Positions 15,611 through 23,492 of a stretch of 42,486 bases of DNA are shown piece by piece (position 1 is the stretch's first letter; every line of letters begins with the position of its first letter). Made by a program: the position numbers and the translations under genes. This stretch comes from JAYOEY01 sp038120295 (lineage in GTDB: Bacteria; Pseudomonadota; Alphaproteobacteria; MPNO01; UBA2964), in assembly GCA_038120295.1 (NCBI GenBank), contig JAYOLL010000029.1, positions 1 through 42,486 of the forward strand, read 5' to 3'. The notes below the pieces were generated by a model. That model searched no databases and had not been told where the DNA came from. It saw nothing but the letters and a program-made list of their open reading frames with translations.

Positions 15611-16663
15611 ATGGGAGCGATTGACGCGGACGCGCATGTTCTGGAAACACCCGCAACATGGGAATTTCTGGCGGACGAAGACCGGAAATACATGCCAATG
15701 ATCGTCTCGCAGACATTCGGCGAGGACGTTACGGCCAATGACGGGGTCAATATCCAGCGCAATTACTGGCTGGTCGGCAATCGCGCAATGGGCAAGGACC
15801 GCAACGTTGGAACGGAGATGTCCCGCGCCATCCGGGAAATGGAGGATATTCCGGGGCGTCTAGCCCATATGGATGAGCTGGAAATCGATATTCAGGTGCT
15901 GTACCCGACGATCTATCTGCGTCCCGTTACCGACGATGTGAAAGTCGAACTCGCACTCGTGCGCGCCTATAACCGCTGGCTTGCGAGCATCTGGAAACAG
16001 GGCGGGGGGCGGCTCCGCTGGGTTGCCATACCGCCGCTGCATTCGCCGGACACGGTGCGTGCGGAAATGGAATTTGCAAAGGAGAACGGCGCCTGCGGGA
16101 TATTTCTTCGGGGACTGGAACTGGAACGTGACATTGGCGATCCCGTCCACCATCCGCTCTATGAAATAGCCAGCGACCTGGACCTGCCGATCTGCATCCA
16201 TTCCGGTAACGGCAGCTTCGTCCATCACGATTTCTTCGAGACCGATACCAGCTTCACGAAATTCAAGCTGGCAGTGGTGGGGGCGTTTCATACCCTGATC
16301 GAAAAGAAAATACCGCAGCAGTTCCCGAAAATCCGCTGGGGCTTCGTTGAGGTCAGCGCGCAGTGGGTTCCCTACGTGCTGTGCGATCTGGAAGACCGTT
16401 ATCGCCGCAAGGGGTGGGACTGGTATGAAAACCCGCTCAAGGACAACAATATGTTCGTCGCCTGCGAGAACACTGACGATCTTCCCTATATCCTCGACCA
16501 TGCCGGCGAGGACAATCTGGTGATCGGGACCGATTACGGCCATCACGATCCCTCGAGCGAGGTCATGGCGGTGCATCTGCTGAAACGGGACAGTCGCATC
16601 AACCCGGCAATCGCCGAAAAGATTCTCGAAACCAACGCCCGGACGCTGTACGGGCTTAACTGA
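15611..16663 (+). CDS. Amidohydrolase-2-family metal-dependent hydrolase
   Basis: A 350-residue TIM-barrel protein of the Amidohydro_2 (ACMSD-like) group. It begins D-A-D-A-H-V-L-E, has a metal histidine in C-I-H-S-G after the fifth strand, a further His in A-F-H-T, and the late aspartate in I-G-T-D-Y-G-H-H. Members decarboxylate or hydrolyse aromatic and small ring acids, but many are uncharacterised. It sits on the same strand between rsh (35 bases) and pdxJ (18 bases), so it is probably co-transcribed with housekeeping genes. That position is unusual and does not tell the substrate. A second, only distantly similar member lies near 39-40 kb. Confidence 0.85.
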   Translation: MGAIDADAHVLETPATWEFLADEDRKYMPMIVSQTFGEDVTANDGVNIQRNYWLVGNRAMGKDRNVGTEMSRAIREMEDIPGRLAHMDELEIDIQVLYPTIYLRPVTDDVKVELALVRAYNRWLASIWKQGGGRLRWVAIPPLHSPDTVRAEMEFAKENGACGIFLRGLELERDIGDPVHHPLYEIASDLDLPICIHSGNGSFVHHDFFETDTSFTKFKLAVVGAFHTLIEKKIPQQFPKIRWGFVEVSAQWVPYVLCDLEDRYRRKGWDWYENPLKDNNMFVACENTDDLPYILDHAGEDNLVIGTDYGHHDPSSEVMAVHLLKRDSRINPAIAEKILETNARTLYGLN

Positions 16664-16681
16664 TCGCAGAGGCATTCGGAA

Positions 16682-17443
16682 ATGGCCGGTAATTTTCTGC
16701 GTCTCGGCGTCAACATCGATCACGTCGCGACCATCCGGAATGCCAGGGGAGGCGATCATCCTGATCCGCTGCGTGCGGCGCATATGGCCGAGGCCGCTGG
16801 TGCGAACGGCATAACAGCTCATTTGCGGGAGGACAGGCGGCACATCCGCGATACAGACATCGAACGGCTGATGGATGAAATTTCCCTGCCGCTCAATCTG
16901 GAAATGGCGGCGACGCCGGAAATGATCGATATCGCATTACGCCACCGACCGCATGCGGCCTGTATCGTGCCGGAGAAGCGAGAAGAACGGACAACCGAAG
17001 GCGGCCTCGATCTCGAAGGCAATTACGAGCCCTTAAGGACTACGATCGAGCGGCTAAGCAGCGCCGGTATCCGCGTTTCGCTGTTTATCGAACCCGATCC
17101 CGCACATCTCGATATTGCCCGTTCTCTCGGTGCGCCGGTTGTCGAACTCCATACCGGTGCGTATTGCCTCGCCGGTCCCGGCGTCAATCGCGACGCCCAA
17201 TTCCGGCGCATCGCAAACGCGGCGGCCCATGCCGGCGCGATCGGTCTCGAATGCCACGCGGGGCACGGGCTGTGCTTCGATACCGTCGCGCCTGTGGCAG
17301 CTCTGCCCGACATCGTTGAACTCAATATCGGTCACTTCCTGATCGGAGAGGCGATCTTCGGCGGTCTGGAAAGCGCTATCAAACGGATGCGTTCCCTGAT
17401 GGACAAGGCGCGTGCTGACGCGACGGGGGAACGCAGCGCATGA
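16682..17443 (+). CDS. pdxJ: Pyridoxine 5'-phosphate synthase
   Basis: A 253-residue enzyme that closes the pyridoxine ring from 3-amino-2-oxopropyl phosphate and deoxyxylulose 5-phosphate. The N-terminal N-I-D-H-V-A-T-I-R-N-A-R signature and the block D-P-L-R-A-A are present, followed by H-L-R-E-D-R-R-H-I, P-E-K-R-E-E, E-L-H-T-G and N-I-G-H-F. Length is normal. The last codons overlap acpS by 4 bases (ATGA, 17440-17443), as in many proteobacteria. Confidence 0.97.
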   Translation: MAGNFLRLGVNIDHVATIRNARGGDHPDPLRAAHMAEAAGANGITAHLREDRRHIRDTDIERLMDEISLPLNLEMAATPEMIDIALRHRPHAACIVPEKREERTTEGGLDLEGNYEPLRTTIERLSSAGIRVSLFIEPDPAHLDIARSLGAPVVELHTGAYCLAGPGVNRDAQFRRIANAAAHAGAIGLECHAGHGLCFDTVAPVAALPDIVELNIGHFLIGEAIFGGLESAIKRMRSLMDKARADATGERSA

Positions 17444-17850
17444 TCATCGGCCTCGGCAGCGACCTGATCGACATCAGACGGATCGAAAAAACGCTCGACA
17501 GGTTCGGCGAGCGTTTCCTCGACCGGATATTTACCGAGACCGAGCGCGCCAAGTCCGAACGTCGGGCGAACCGGGTCGAAAGCTACGCCAAGCGATTTGC
17601 CGCCAAGGAGGCCTGCTCCAAGGCTCTGGGAACGGGTTTCCGCAAGGGCGTGTTCTGGCGCGACATGGGCGTGGTCAACCTGCCCGGAGGTAAGCCGACC
17701 ATGGCGCTGACGGGCGGGGCCGCGAAACGTCTTACCGAAATCGTCCCGGACGGCATGGAAGCCCGGATCGACATCACGCTGACGGACGAACCGCCCATAG
17801 CCGAGGCGGTGGTGATCATCTCCGCAGTGCCCGCCAGTACCGGTAAGTGA
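17440..17850 (+). CDS. acpS: Holo-[acyl-carrier-protein] synthase
   Basis: A 136-residue phosphopantetheinyl transferase that converts apo-ACP to holo-ACP with coenzyme A. The Mg2+-binding Asp8 in G-S-D-L-I-D and Glu57 in A-A-K-E-A are intact. Length fits the AcpS type, which acts as a trimer. It overlaps pdxJ by 4 bases and lies 113 bases upstream of the chosen lepB start. A short reading frame between them (GTG at 17847) is the untranslated extension of lepB. Confidence 0.96.
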   Translation: MIIGLGSDLIDIRRIEKTLDRFGERFLDRIFTETERAKSERRANRVESYAKRFAAKEACSKALGTGFRKGVFWRDMGVVNLPGGKPTMALTGGAAKRLTEIVPDGMEARIDITLTDEPPIAEAVVIISAVPASTGK

Positions 17851-17963
17851 CGGTCTGGATCGGTAATTATTTGACTCGATTGGCTGACGGTGGCTTTATC
17901 GGCGCGGGTTTGCAACGGTCGGTCGTTTTTCAACGGTTTATCAAACAGTTAGGTGCGTTTAGC

Positions 17964-18761
17964 ATGGTTGATGTCGATCCTGCCCGTAAGGGCGGGGCTG
18001 CCGGGCAGGAGAAAAAATCGGAAAGTCTGTGGGAGACTGCCCGAACCGTCGTCTACGCAGTGCTGATCGCCCTTTGCATCCGGACGGTGGCGTTCGAGCC
18101 CTTCAATATTCCTTCCGGGTCGATGATCCCGACGCTCCTCGTCGGCGACTATCTGTTCGTATCGAAATACAGTTACGGCTACAGCAAACATTCGCTGCCG
18201 TTCAGCCCGGGAATATTTTCCGGTCGAATCTTCGACACCAGTCCGGAACGCGGCGACGTCGCGGTCTTCAAGCTACCGAGTGACAATAGCACCGATTACA
18301 TCAAGCGGATTGTCGGTCTGCCTGGCGACACGATCCAGGTCCGTGGGGGACGGCTTCATCTCAATGGAAAAGCCGTGCCTCGGCGGCGCATCGAGGATTT
18401 TGTTCTGCAGGATGAGCGCGAAAACTTTCATGCGGTGGCGCAGTACGAGGAAAGACTTCCCAGCGGCGTGACATATCGCATCATAGAGAAAGACGGCGAT
18501 ACCGGGCCGCTGGACAACACCCCGGTCTTCACTGTTCCCGAAGGCCATTTCTTCGCCATGGGGGACAATCGGGACAATTCCCTCGACAGCCGGGTTCACA
18601 GCGCCCGGGGAATCGGGGGCGTAGGCTACATACCGTTCGAAAATCTTGTGGGGCGCGCGGACGTGATTTTCTTCTCGACCGACGGCAGCGCGGACTGGTG
18701 GGAAATCTGGGGCTGGATTCCGGCCATGCGTTTCTCGCGATTCTTTACGGGGATCGATTAA
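17964..18761 (+). CDS. lepB: Signal peptidase I
   Basis: A 265-residue inner-membrane serine protease that removes Sec and Tat signal peptides. One membrane segment (about 24-45) is followed by the nucleophile Ser53 in P-S-G-S-M and the general base Lys114 in D-Y-I-K-R-I-V-G-L-P-G-D; the closing box G-D-N-R-D-N-S-x-D-S-R is complete. ATG 17964 is preceded by AGGTG at eight bases. An upstream GTG at 17847, overlapping acpS, would add 39 residues unlike the family and is rejected. The stop shares a base with the rnc start (TAATG). Confidence 0.95.
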   Translation: MVDVDPARKGGAAGQEKKSESLWETARTVVYAVLIALCIRTVAFEPFNIPSGSMIPTLLVGDYLFVSKYSYGYSKHSLPFSPGIFSGRIFDTSPERGDVAVFKLPSDNSTDYIKRIVGLPGDTIQVRGGRLHLNGKAVPRRRIEDFVLQDERENFHAVAQYEERLPSGVTYRIIEKDGDTGPLDNTPVFTVPEGHFFAMGDNRDNSLDSRVHSARGIGGVGYIPFENLVGRADVIFFSTDGSADWWEIWGWIPAMRFSRFFTGID

Positions 18762-19444
18762 TGCCGGCCGACCGGGCGCCGGAAGAACTCGCGGCCCGGA
18801 TCGGGCACGATTTCGCCCGGATCGATCTTCTTGAGCGTGCGGTAACGCATTCCAGCTTCGGCGTGTCGGGCAACAACAATCAGCGCCTGGAATTCCTTGG
18901 CGACCGCGTACTGGGACTGGTGCTTGCGGATTGCCTGATCAACCGGTTTCCTGATGAGCCGGAGGGAGATCTCGCGAAGAGGCTTGGATCCCTTGCCGAT
19001 GGCAGAACACTGGCTACGATCGCCGGTGAAATAGAACTGTCCGACTGGTTGCGGACCGGGGAAGGGGATCAGGCCTCGGATATTGCATCCAGCCAGGCGG
19101 TTCTTGCGGACGCGCTGGAAGCGGTTATTGGCGCAGTTTATCTAGATGGGGAACTCGGCGCAGCGCGTGGCCTTGTCGAGCGGCTTTGGGAACGTTCCCT
19201 TTCCGAGCAGTCGTGTCCCCCGGTGGATTCCAAGACGGCATTGCAGGAATGGGTCCAGGCTCGGTCGCAGCCATTGCCCCAGTACAATGTCGTCTCGCGG
19301 ACCGGGCCCGATCATGCGCCTGAATTTACGGTCGAGGTCAGCGTATCCGGTCTGACGCCGGCGCGAGCCAGTTCGGGCTCCAAACGTTCAGCGGAACAGA
19401 AGGCGGCGGCGGCGATGCTCGACGCGATCGATATCGATCGATGA
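18761..19444 (+). CDS. rnc: Ribonuclease III
   Basis: A 227-residue double-strand-specific endoribonuclease that processes rRNA and mRNA. The signature R-L-E-F-L-G-D carries Glu44 and Asp48, and L-A-D-A-L-E-A carries Asp117 and Glu120, completing the metal site. A C-terminal dsRNA-binding domain (about 155-225) ends S-A-E-Q-K-A-A-A. The start ATG 18761 shares its A with the lepB stop. A longer frame from 18698 is not supported. Its stop codon overlaps the era start. Confidence 0.96.
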   Translation: MPADRAPEELAARIGHDFARIDLLERAVTHSSFGVSGNNNQRLEFLGDRVLGLVLADCLINRFPDEPEGDLAKRLGSLADGRTLATIAGEIELSDWLRTGEGDQASDIASSQAVLADALEAVIGAVYLDGELGAARGLVERLWERSLSEQSCPPVDSKTALQEWVQARSQPLPQYNVVSRTGPDHAPEFTVEVSVSGLTPARASSGSKRSAEQKAAAAMLDAIDIDR

Positions 19445-20346
19445 ACCCGGTACAGGAAACGCGCTGCGGCTATGTCGCGCTGGTCGGTGCGCCGAATGCC
19501 GGCAAGTCTACCCTGCTGAACCGGATCGTCGGGGCCAAGGTCTCCATCGTGACGCCCAAAGTGCAGACGACGCGGGCCCGCGTGATCGGCGTGATCGTAC
19601 GGGGCGGCGCCCAGATCGTGTTCGTCGACACACCGGGCATTTTTGCGCCGAAACGCCGGCTGGAACGGGCAATGGTGGCGGCGGCCTGGAGCGGCGCTGC
19701 TGATGCGGACCGGGTCGCGTTGCTTGTCGATGCGAAGGCTGGGATGCGAGGCGGAACCGGGGCGATTGTCGAGGGACTAAAGGAGGCGGGGAGAAAAGCC
19801 ATCCTCGTTCTGAACAAGATAGATCTCGTGGCGCCGGAATCGCTTCTGACCCTGACGGCGTCTCTAAACGAGACAGGCGTGTTCACGGACGTATTTATGG
19901 TCTCTGCGCTCAATGGCGATGGAGTCGACGATGTCGTCGATCACCTGGCGGGCTCTCTTGATGAGGGACCATGGCTCTACCCTGCGGACCACCTGACGGA
20001 CATGAACGACCGCCTGTTTGCTACCGAGATCACGCGCGAAAAACTGTTTCTCGCCCTGAGGCAGGAACTGCCCTATTCGCTGACGGTCGAGACGGAGAAC
20101 TGGGAAGAACGCAAGGACGGCAGTGTTCGAATTAATCAGGTCATCTATGTCGAACGCGCCGGCCATCGCGGCATTATTCTGGGAAACAAGGGCCAGCAGA
20201 TAAAGCAGATCGGCGCCGACGCGCGCAAGGAACTCGAAGCCCATCTGGAACGCCGGGTTCATCTCTTTCTGTTCGTCAAGATCAGAGAAAAATGGCGCGA
20301 CGATCCCGAGCGTTACCGTGAGATGGGGCTCGAATTCGGGGACTAG
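19441..20346 (+). CDS. era: GTPase Era
   Basis: A 301-residue GTPase that binds the 3' end of 16S rRNA during 30S assembly. G1 is G-A-P-N-A-G-K-S-T (17-24 region), G3 D-T-P-G and G4 N-K-I-D. The C-terminal KH domain has G-N-K-G-Q-Q-I-K-Q-I-G as the RNA-binding turn. It overlaps rnc by 4 bases. In related genomes recO follows; here a phoD gene on the opposite strand lies between them. The gene ends with TAG, which shows that amber is an ordinary stop codon in this genome. Confidence 0.97.
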   Translation: MNPVQETRCGYVALVGAPNAGKSTLLNRIVGAKVSIVTPKVQTTRARVIGVIVRGGAQIVFVDTPGIFAPKRRLERAMVAAAWSGAADADRVALLVDAKAGMRGGTGAIVEGLKEAGRKAILVLNKIDLVAPESLLTLTASLNETGVFTDVFMVSALNGDGVDDVVDHLAGSLDEGPWLYPADHLTDMNDRLFATEITREKLFLALRQELPYSLTVETENWEERKDGSVRINQVIYVERAGHRGIILGNKGQQIKQIGADARKELEAHLERRVHLFLFVKIREKWRDDPERYREMGLEFGD

Positions 20347-20423
20347 ACGGTCTCGCGACTCTGGAATGTCCTGACGAGGACGGTTGTCATCGATCGAACG
20401 TCCCAACTGACGCGGCGGTTGGC

Positions 20424-21959
20424 CTAACTGGCCGGTTCGAGCGTCCGGCTGAACAGTGTGCGGTCGTTGAGGTCGCGAATCGTCACGCGCAGGGAGCCTG
20501 TCTGCGCGTTGATCCTTGCATGGCCGAAATAGAGAAAACCATCCATTGGCGGCGCGTTGGATCCCTGGGGCACCAGAGTCCTGAACTGGCGTTCGGCCCC
20601 GAAGGTCTTATCGAAATGACGCACCCGTCCCGGCCGCGCGTGGAACGGGCCGGAAACGAATTCCCAGAAGGGCAGGAAGTCGCGAAACGCTGCCCGGTTC
20701 GGGTCGAACTGAAACGCGGCCGAATAGTGGACGTCCGCCGCGAGCCAGACGGTGTTCTGGATGCCCTGGCGCTTGATGAAGGTCAGGATATCCGCGATCT
20801 CCAGTTCCCGCCCAAGCGGCGCGCCGTGATCGCCGTTGGCCCACTGGTCGTAACGGGGCGCCGGGCGCTTCCGCACATGGGCAATGGGCTGCGGATTCGC
20901 GATGATCTTCCATACTGCCTTCGATTTCTGAAGTTCGTTCTTCAGCCATTCGATCTGCGCCGGACCTAGCATCTGTGTGTTTTCGCTCCCGAAACGATCC
21001 CTGTTCCGGTCGTTGGGACCACGGTAACTGCGCCCATCGAGCATGAAGACATCGGCTAGTGGTCCGCATGGAACTTTACGGTAGATACGATCGGGATCGG
21101 TATCGTTGCGGCGCATCGGTGTAAATTCGAAAAAGGCCTGTCGGCCCCATTCGACCAGTGGCGTCGTGTCCTTTATCCCGTATCCCTTGCGGTGCATTTC
21201 CTTCCAGGTGAGCCGCCGTCCGGGCCACCAGTTGTTCATGACCTCATGGTCGTCCCATGTCGCAATCATTGGAACCTGGGCAGAGAACCGGCGGTAGTGC
21301 TCGTCGAGAAAATTGTAACTGTAGTTACCCCGGAAAAGGTCCAGACTTTCCGCGACGACCTTCTTTGCAGGCGTCACAATATTTCGCCAGCGTCGCCCGT
21401 CGGGAAGACGAATCTCGTCATGGATAATTCGATCGGCGTAGATCCGGTCGCCCAGATGGATCAGGAAATCCGGCCTGGTATCGAGCATAGTCTTGAAGAT
21501 TCGTAGCCCGCCCCAGTCCGGGTTGATACCCCAGCCGGCGCCGCACTGGTCGCCGCCGAAGACAAAGCTGAGATCGCGACCTTCTCCCGGGGTCACCAGC
21601 CGACCCGTCGCCGGCGCCGATGCCCCTCCGCCCTGGGTTTTGAAACGGACCCGGTAGAAAATCTCTTTCCCCGAAGGGAGGCCGTCCAGGACAGTCTGAG
21701 CGACGTTGCCGTTCCGCGCTGTCGCAATCGGTCCTTCGATGTGTTGCGCATTACGAAAACTCTCCTCGGTCGACCAGTCGACGATCATTCTCGAGGTGTT
21801 GCTGGTTCTGGCCCAGACAACAGCGCTGCTCGGCGTGACGTCGCCGGCTGTGATTCCGTCAGCTATCGAAATCTGCGCCCGAGCCGGAGACGGTATCAGT
21901 GCGGGTGTAGCGGCGAACCCGCCGAGCCCGGCGAGAAAAGCCCTTCGGCCGATTGTCAT
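20424..21959 (-). CDS. phoD: PhoD-like alkaline phosphatase/phosphodiesterase
   Basis: A 511-residue exported phosphoesterase. A twin-arginine signal (G-R-R-A-F-L-A-G at the N-terminus, with an A-x-A-type end near residue 29) predicts Tat export folded with metal. The PhoD domain shows G-G-D-Q-C-G (iron-ligating Asp and Cys), H-L-G-D-R-I-Y, W-D-D-H-E-V and a late D-V-H-Y-S metal box. It may scavenge phosphate from phosphomono- or diesters. No Pho box was recognised upstream in the 64-base divergent gap with recO. It lies inverted inside the conserved era-recO order, suggesting insertion or rearrangement in this lineage. Confidence 0.92.
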   Translation of the reverse strand: MTIGRRAFLAGLGGFAATPALIPSPARAQISIADGITAGDVTPSSAVVWARTSNTSRMIVDWSTEESFRNAQHIEGPIATARNGNVAQTVLDGLPSGKEIFYRVRFKTQGGGASAPATGRLVTPGEGRDLSFVFGGDQCGAGWGINPDWGGLRIFKTMLDTRPDFLIHLGDRIYADRIIHDEIRLPDGRRWRNIVTPAKKVVAESLDLFRGNYSYNFLDEHYRRFSAQVPMIATWDDHEVMNNWWPGRRLTWKEMHRKGYGIKDTTPLVEWGRQAFFEFTPMRRNDTDPDRIYRKVPCGPLADVFMLDGRSYRGPNDRNRDRFGSENTQMLGPAQIEWLKNELQKSKAVWKIIANPQPIAHVRKRPAPRYDQWANGDHGAPLGRELEIADILTFIKRQGIQNTVWLAADVHYSAAFQFDPNRAAFRDFLPFWEFVSGPFHARPGRVRHFDKTFGAERQFRTLVPQGSNAPPMDGFLYFGHARINAQTGSLRVTIRDLNDRTLFSRTLEPAS

Positions 21960-22011
21960 GAAAACCCCGTTTGAGTTCGAAACATATGCGTCAGATTAAC
22001 AAGCCAGACGT

Positions 22012-22017
22012 TATAAT
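22012..22017 (+). promoter_or_regulatory. Perfect -10 box directly before recO
   Basis: TATAAT at 22012-22017 ends six bases before the recO ATG, so transcription would begin at or next to the start codon. There is no recognisable -35 at 16-18 bases and no ribosome site, a pattern that fits a leaderless mRNA but could be chance. Confidence 0.35.
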
Positions 22018-22023
22018 CCATCC

Positions 22024-22755
22024 ATGGATTGGAGAGATGACGGGATTGTTCTTTCCGCGCGGCGGCATGGCGAGAACGCGCTGATCGTGAATCTGCTCAC
22101 GCGCGAGCACGGGCGCCATTCCGGCCTTGTGCGCGGCGGCGCCAGCGCCCGCAATCGGGGGCTCTATCAGCCGGGGAACAGGCTGGCGGCGCACTGGCGT
22201 GCGCGCCTCTCCGAGCATCTGGGCAATTTCACCTGCGAGCTTCAGAAGGCCTGGGCGGCGTCCCTGCTGCATGAGGCGCAACCGCTGCTCGCGCTGAGCG
22301 CGGCGACCGCTCTGCTCGATTCGGCGTTGCCGGAACGCGCGCCGGTACCGGATCTGTTCGAATCGCTGGAAGGGCTGATCGAATCGTTAAGCCGCGATGG
22401 TTGGCGCGAACGATATGTTCGCTGGGAGATGGCGCTGCTGACGGAACTTGGCTTCGGGCTCGACCTGTCCGCCTGCGCCGCGACAGGAGAGGCCGAAGAC
22501 CTGATCTACGTGTCGCCGAAATCCGGTCGTGCCGTTTCCGCCGCGGCAGGACGCCTTTACAAGGATCGCCTGTTGCCGCTTCCAGGGTTTTTGCTCTCCG
22601 ATGGGGATTCCGCGACCGATATCGATTTTGCGGCCGGCCTCTCGCTGACAGGCTACTTCCTAGGCAAGTTTGTCCTTGGTGACAGCCGCAACGGGCTTCC
22701 GGCGGCGCGTCAGCGGCTGGGCGAGAATTGCAGAAATAGGAGCGGAAGCGCATGA
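22024..22755 (+). CDS. recO: DNA repair protein RecO
   Basis: A 243-residue protein that helps RecR load RecA on SSB-coated DNA in gap repair. It begins W-R-D-D-G-I-V-L-S-A-R-R-H-G-E, the usual start of the N-terminal OB fold, with the conserved G-x-x-x-G-L-V-R-G-G near residue 40. The helical part follows. The zinc-finger cysteines of some RecO proteins are mostly absent, as in many proteobacteria. No ribosome site precedes the ATG, and a TATAAT is close upstream. Its end overlaps the next gene by 4 bases. Confidence 0.93.
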   Translation: MDWRDDGIVLSARRHGENALIVNLLTREHGRHSGLVRGGASARNRGLYQPGNRLAAHWRARLSEHLGNFTCELQKAWAASLLHEAQPLLALSAATALLDSALPERAPVPDLFESLEGLIESLSRDGWRERYVRWEMALLTELGFGLDLSACAATGEAEDLIYVSPKSGRAVSAAAGRLYKDRLLPLPGFLLSDGDSATDIDFAAGLSLTGYFLGKFVLGDSRNGLPAARQRLGENCRNRSGSA

Positions 22756-23444
22756 CGCTTGTCCGAGGCACTTTGGGCGGAGCGGGATTTTGCCTGGCTT
22801 TGTTGCTCGTTGCGGCGTCGGCCCGTGCCGAAAAAGTTTCTGCACCGGTGGTCGATCCCACAGGAATGCTCGCGTCAGGAACAAGGGCATCCGTCACTCA
22901 TGCGGCTCAGGAATTTTACAGGGCCTCAGGCAAGTGGATGGTGGTTATGGTGGCGCCGTCCATCTCCGATCTAAACTCTGCGTCGTTGAGGACAATTACG
23001 AAGGCGCCCTGGCAGCCGGCGGACAGGGCGGATGAGATCGGTATTTTCTACATTACATCGCCGCAGAGCCGGGGTGGGGAACTGCTGGTTGTCGATCCGG
23101 ACTGGCGCAAGGTTGCGGGCCATATGTGGATACCGCTGTTTCCGCAACGGCTGGCGGAAAAGTTCGGCGACCTGCCGTTCGAGGAGCGTGTCCGCGAAAG
23201 CGCTGCCTATCTTGCGGAGCAATTCCCCCAAAAGATCGAATTCCTGATGCCGGAAACACGGCGGATCGATCCGGCCTCCCTGGCTGTCGCGCGATTCCTG
23301 CGCAAGGCATTCGAGTGGTTCTTTATTTTTGTCATGTTCTACACGGTACTTCGGACGCTCTGGCCGAACGAACTGAAAGACACCGATACCGACGAACGAA
23401 GCCAGGAAATTCGCAAACTCCGGGACGAACCCTTTCGATGGTAA
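22752..23444 (+). CDS. TPM-domain-like secreted/membrane protein
   Basis: A 230-residue protein with a cleavable signal (about 1-26, ending A-S-A-R-A), a globular domain and a C-terminal membrane helix (about 188-208). The start of the mature part (V-V-D-P-T-G-M-L, then hydrophobic strands W-M-V-V-M-V-A-P-S and I-G-I-F-Y-I) resembles the TPM domain of YgcG and photosystem II assembly factors, found in envelope proteins of unclear function. No catalytic motif is visible. It overlaps recO by 4 bases and lies 48 bases before parC. The domain assignment is moderately sure; the role is unknown. Confidence 0.7.
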   Translation: MTLVRGTLGGAGFCLALLLVAASARAEKVSAPVVDPTGMLASGTRASVTHAAQEFYRASGKWMVVMVAPSISDLNSASLRTITKAPWQPADRADEIGIFYITSPQSRGGELLVVDPDWRKVAGHMWIPLFPQRLAEKFGDLPFEERVRESAAYLAEQFPQKIEFLMPETRRIDPASLAVARFLRKAFEWFFIFVMFYTVLRTLWPNELKDTDTDERSQEIRKLRDEPFRW

Positions 23445-23492
23445 CGCCGTATACAGCGCGATTCGGGCGGTCTTCGTGTATACAGGCCCATC

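Noticed and set aside
17847..17963. GTG start of lepB overlapping acpS
   Set aside because: The added 39 residues do not fit signal peptidase I, while ATG 17964 has a ribosome site and gives normal length.
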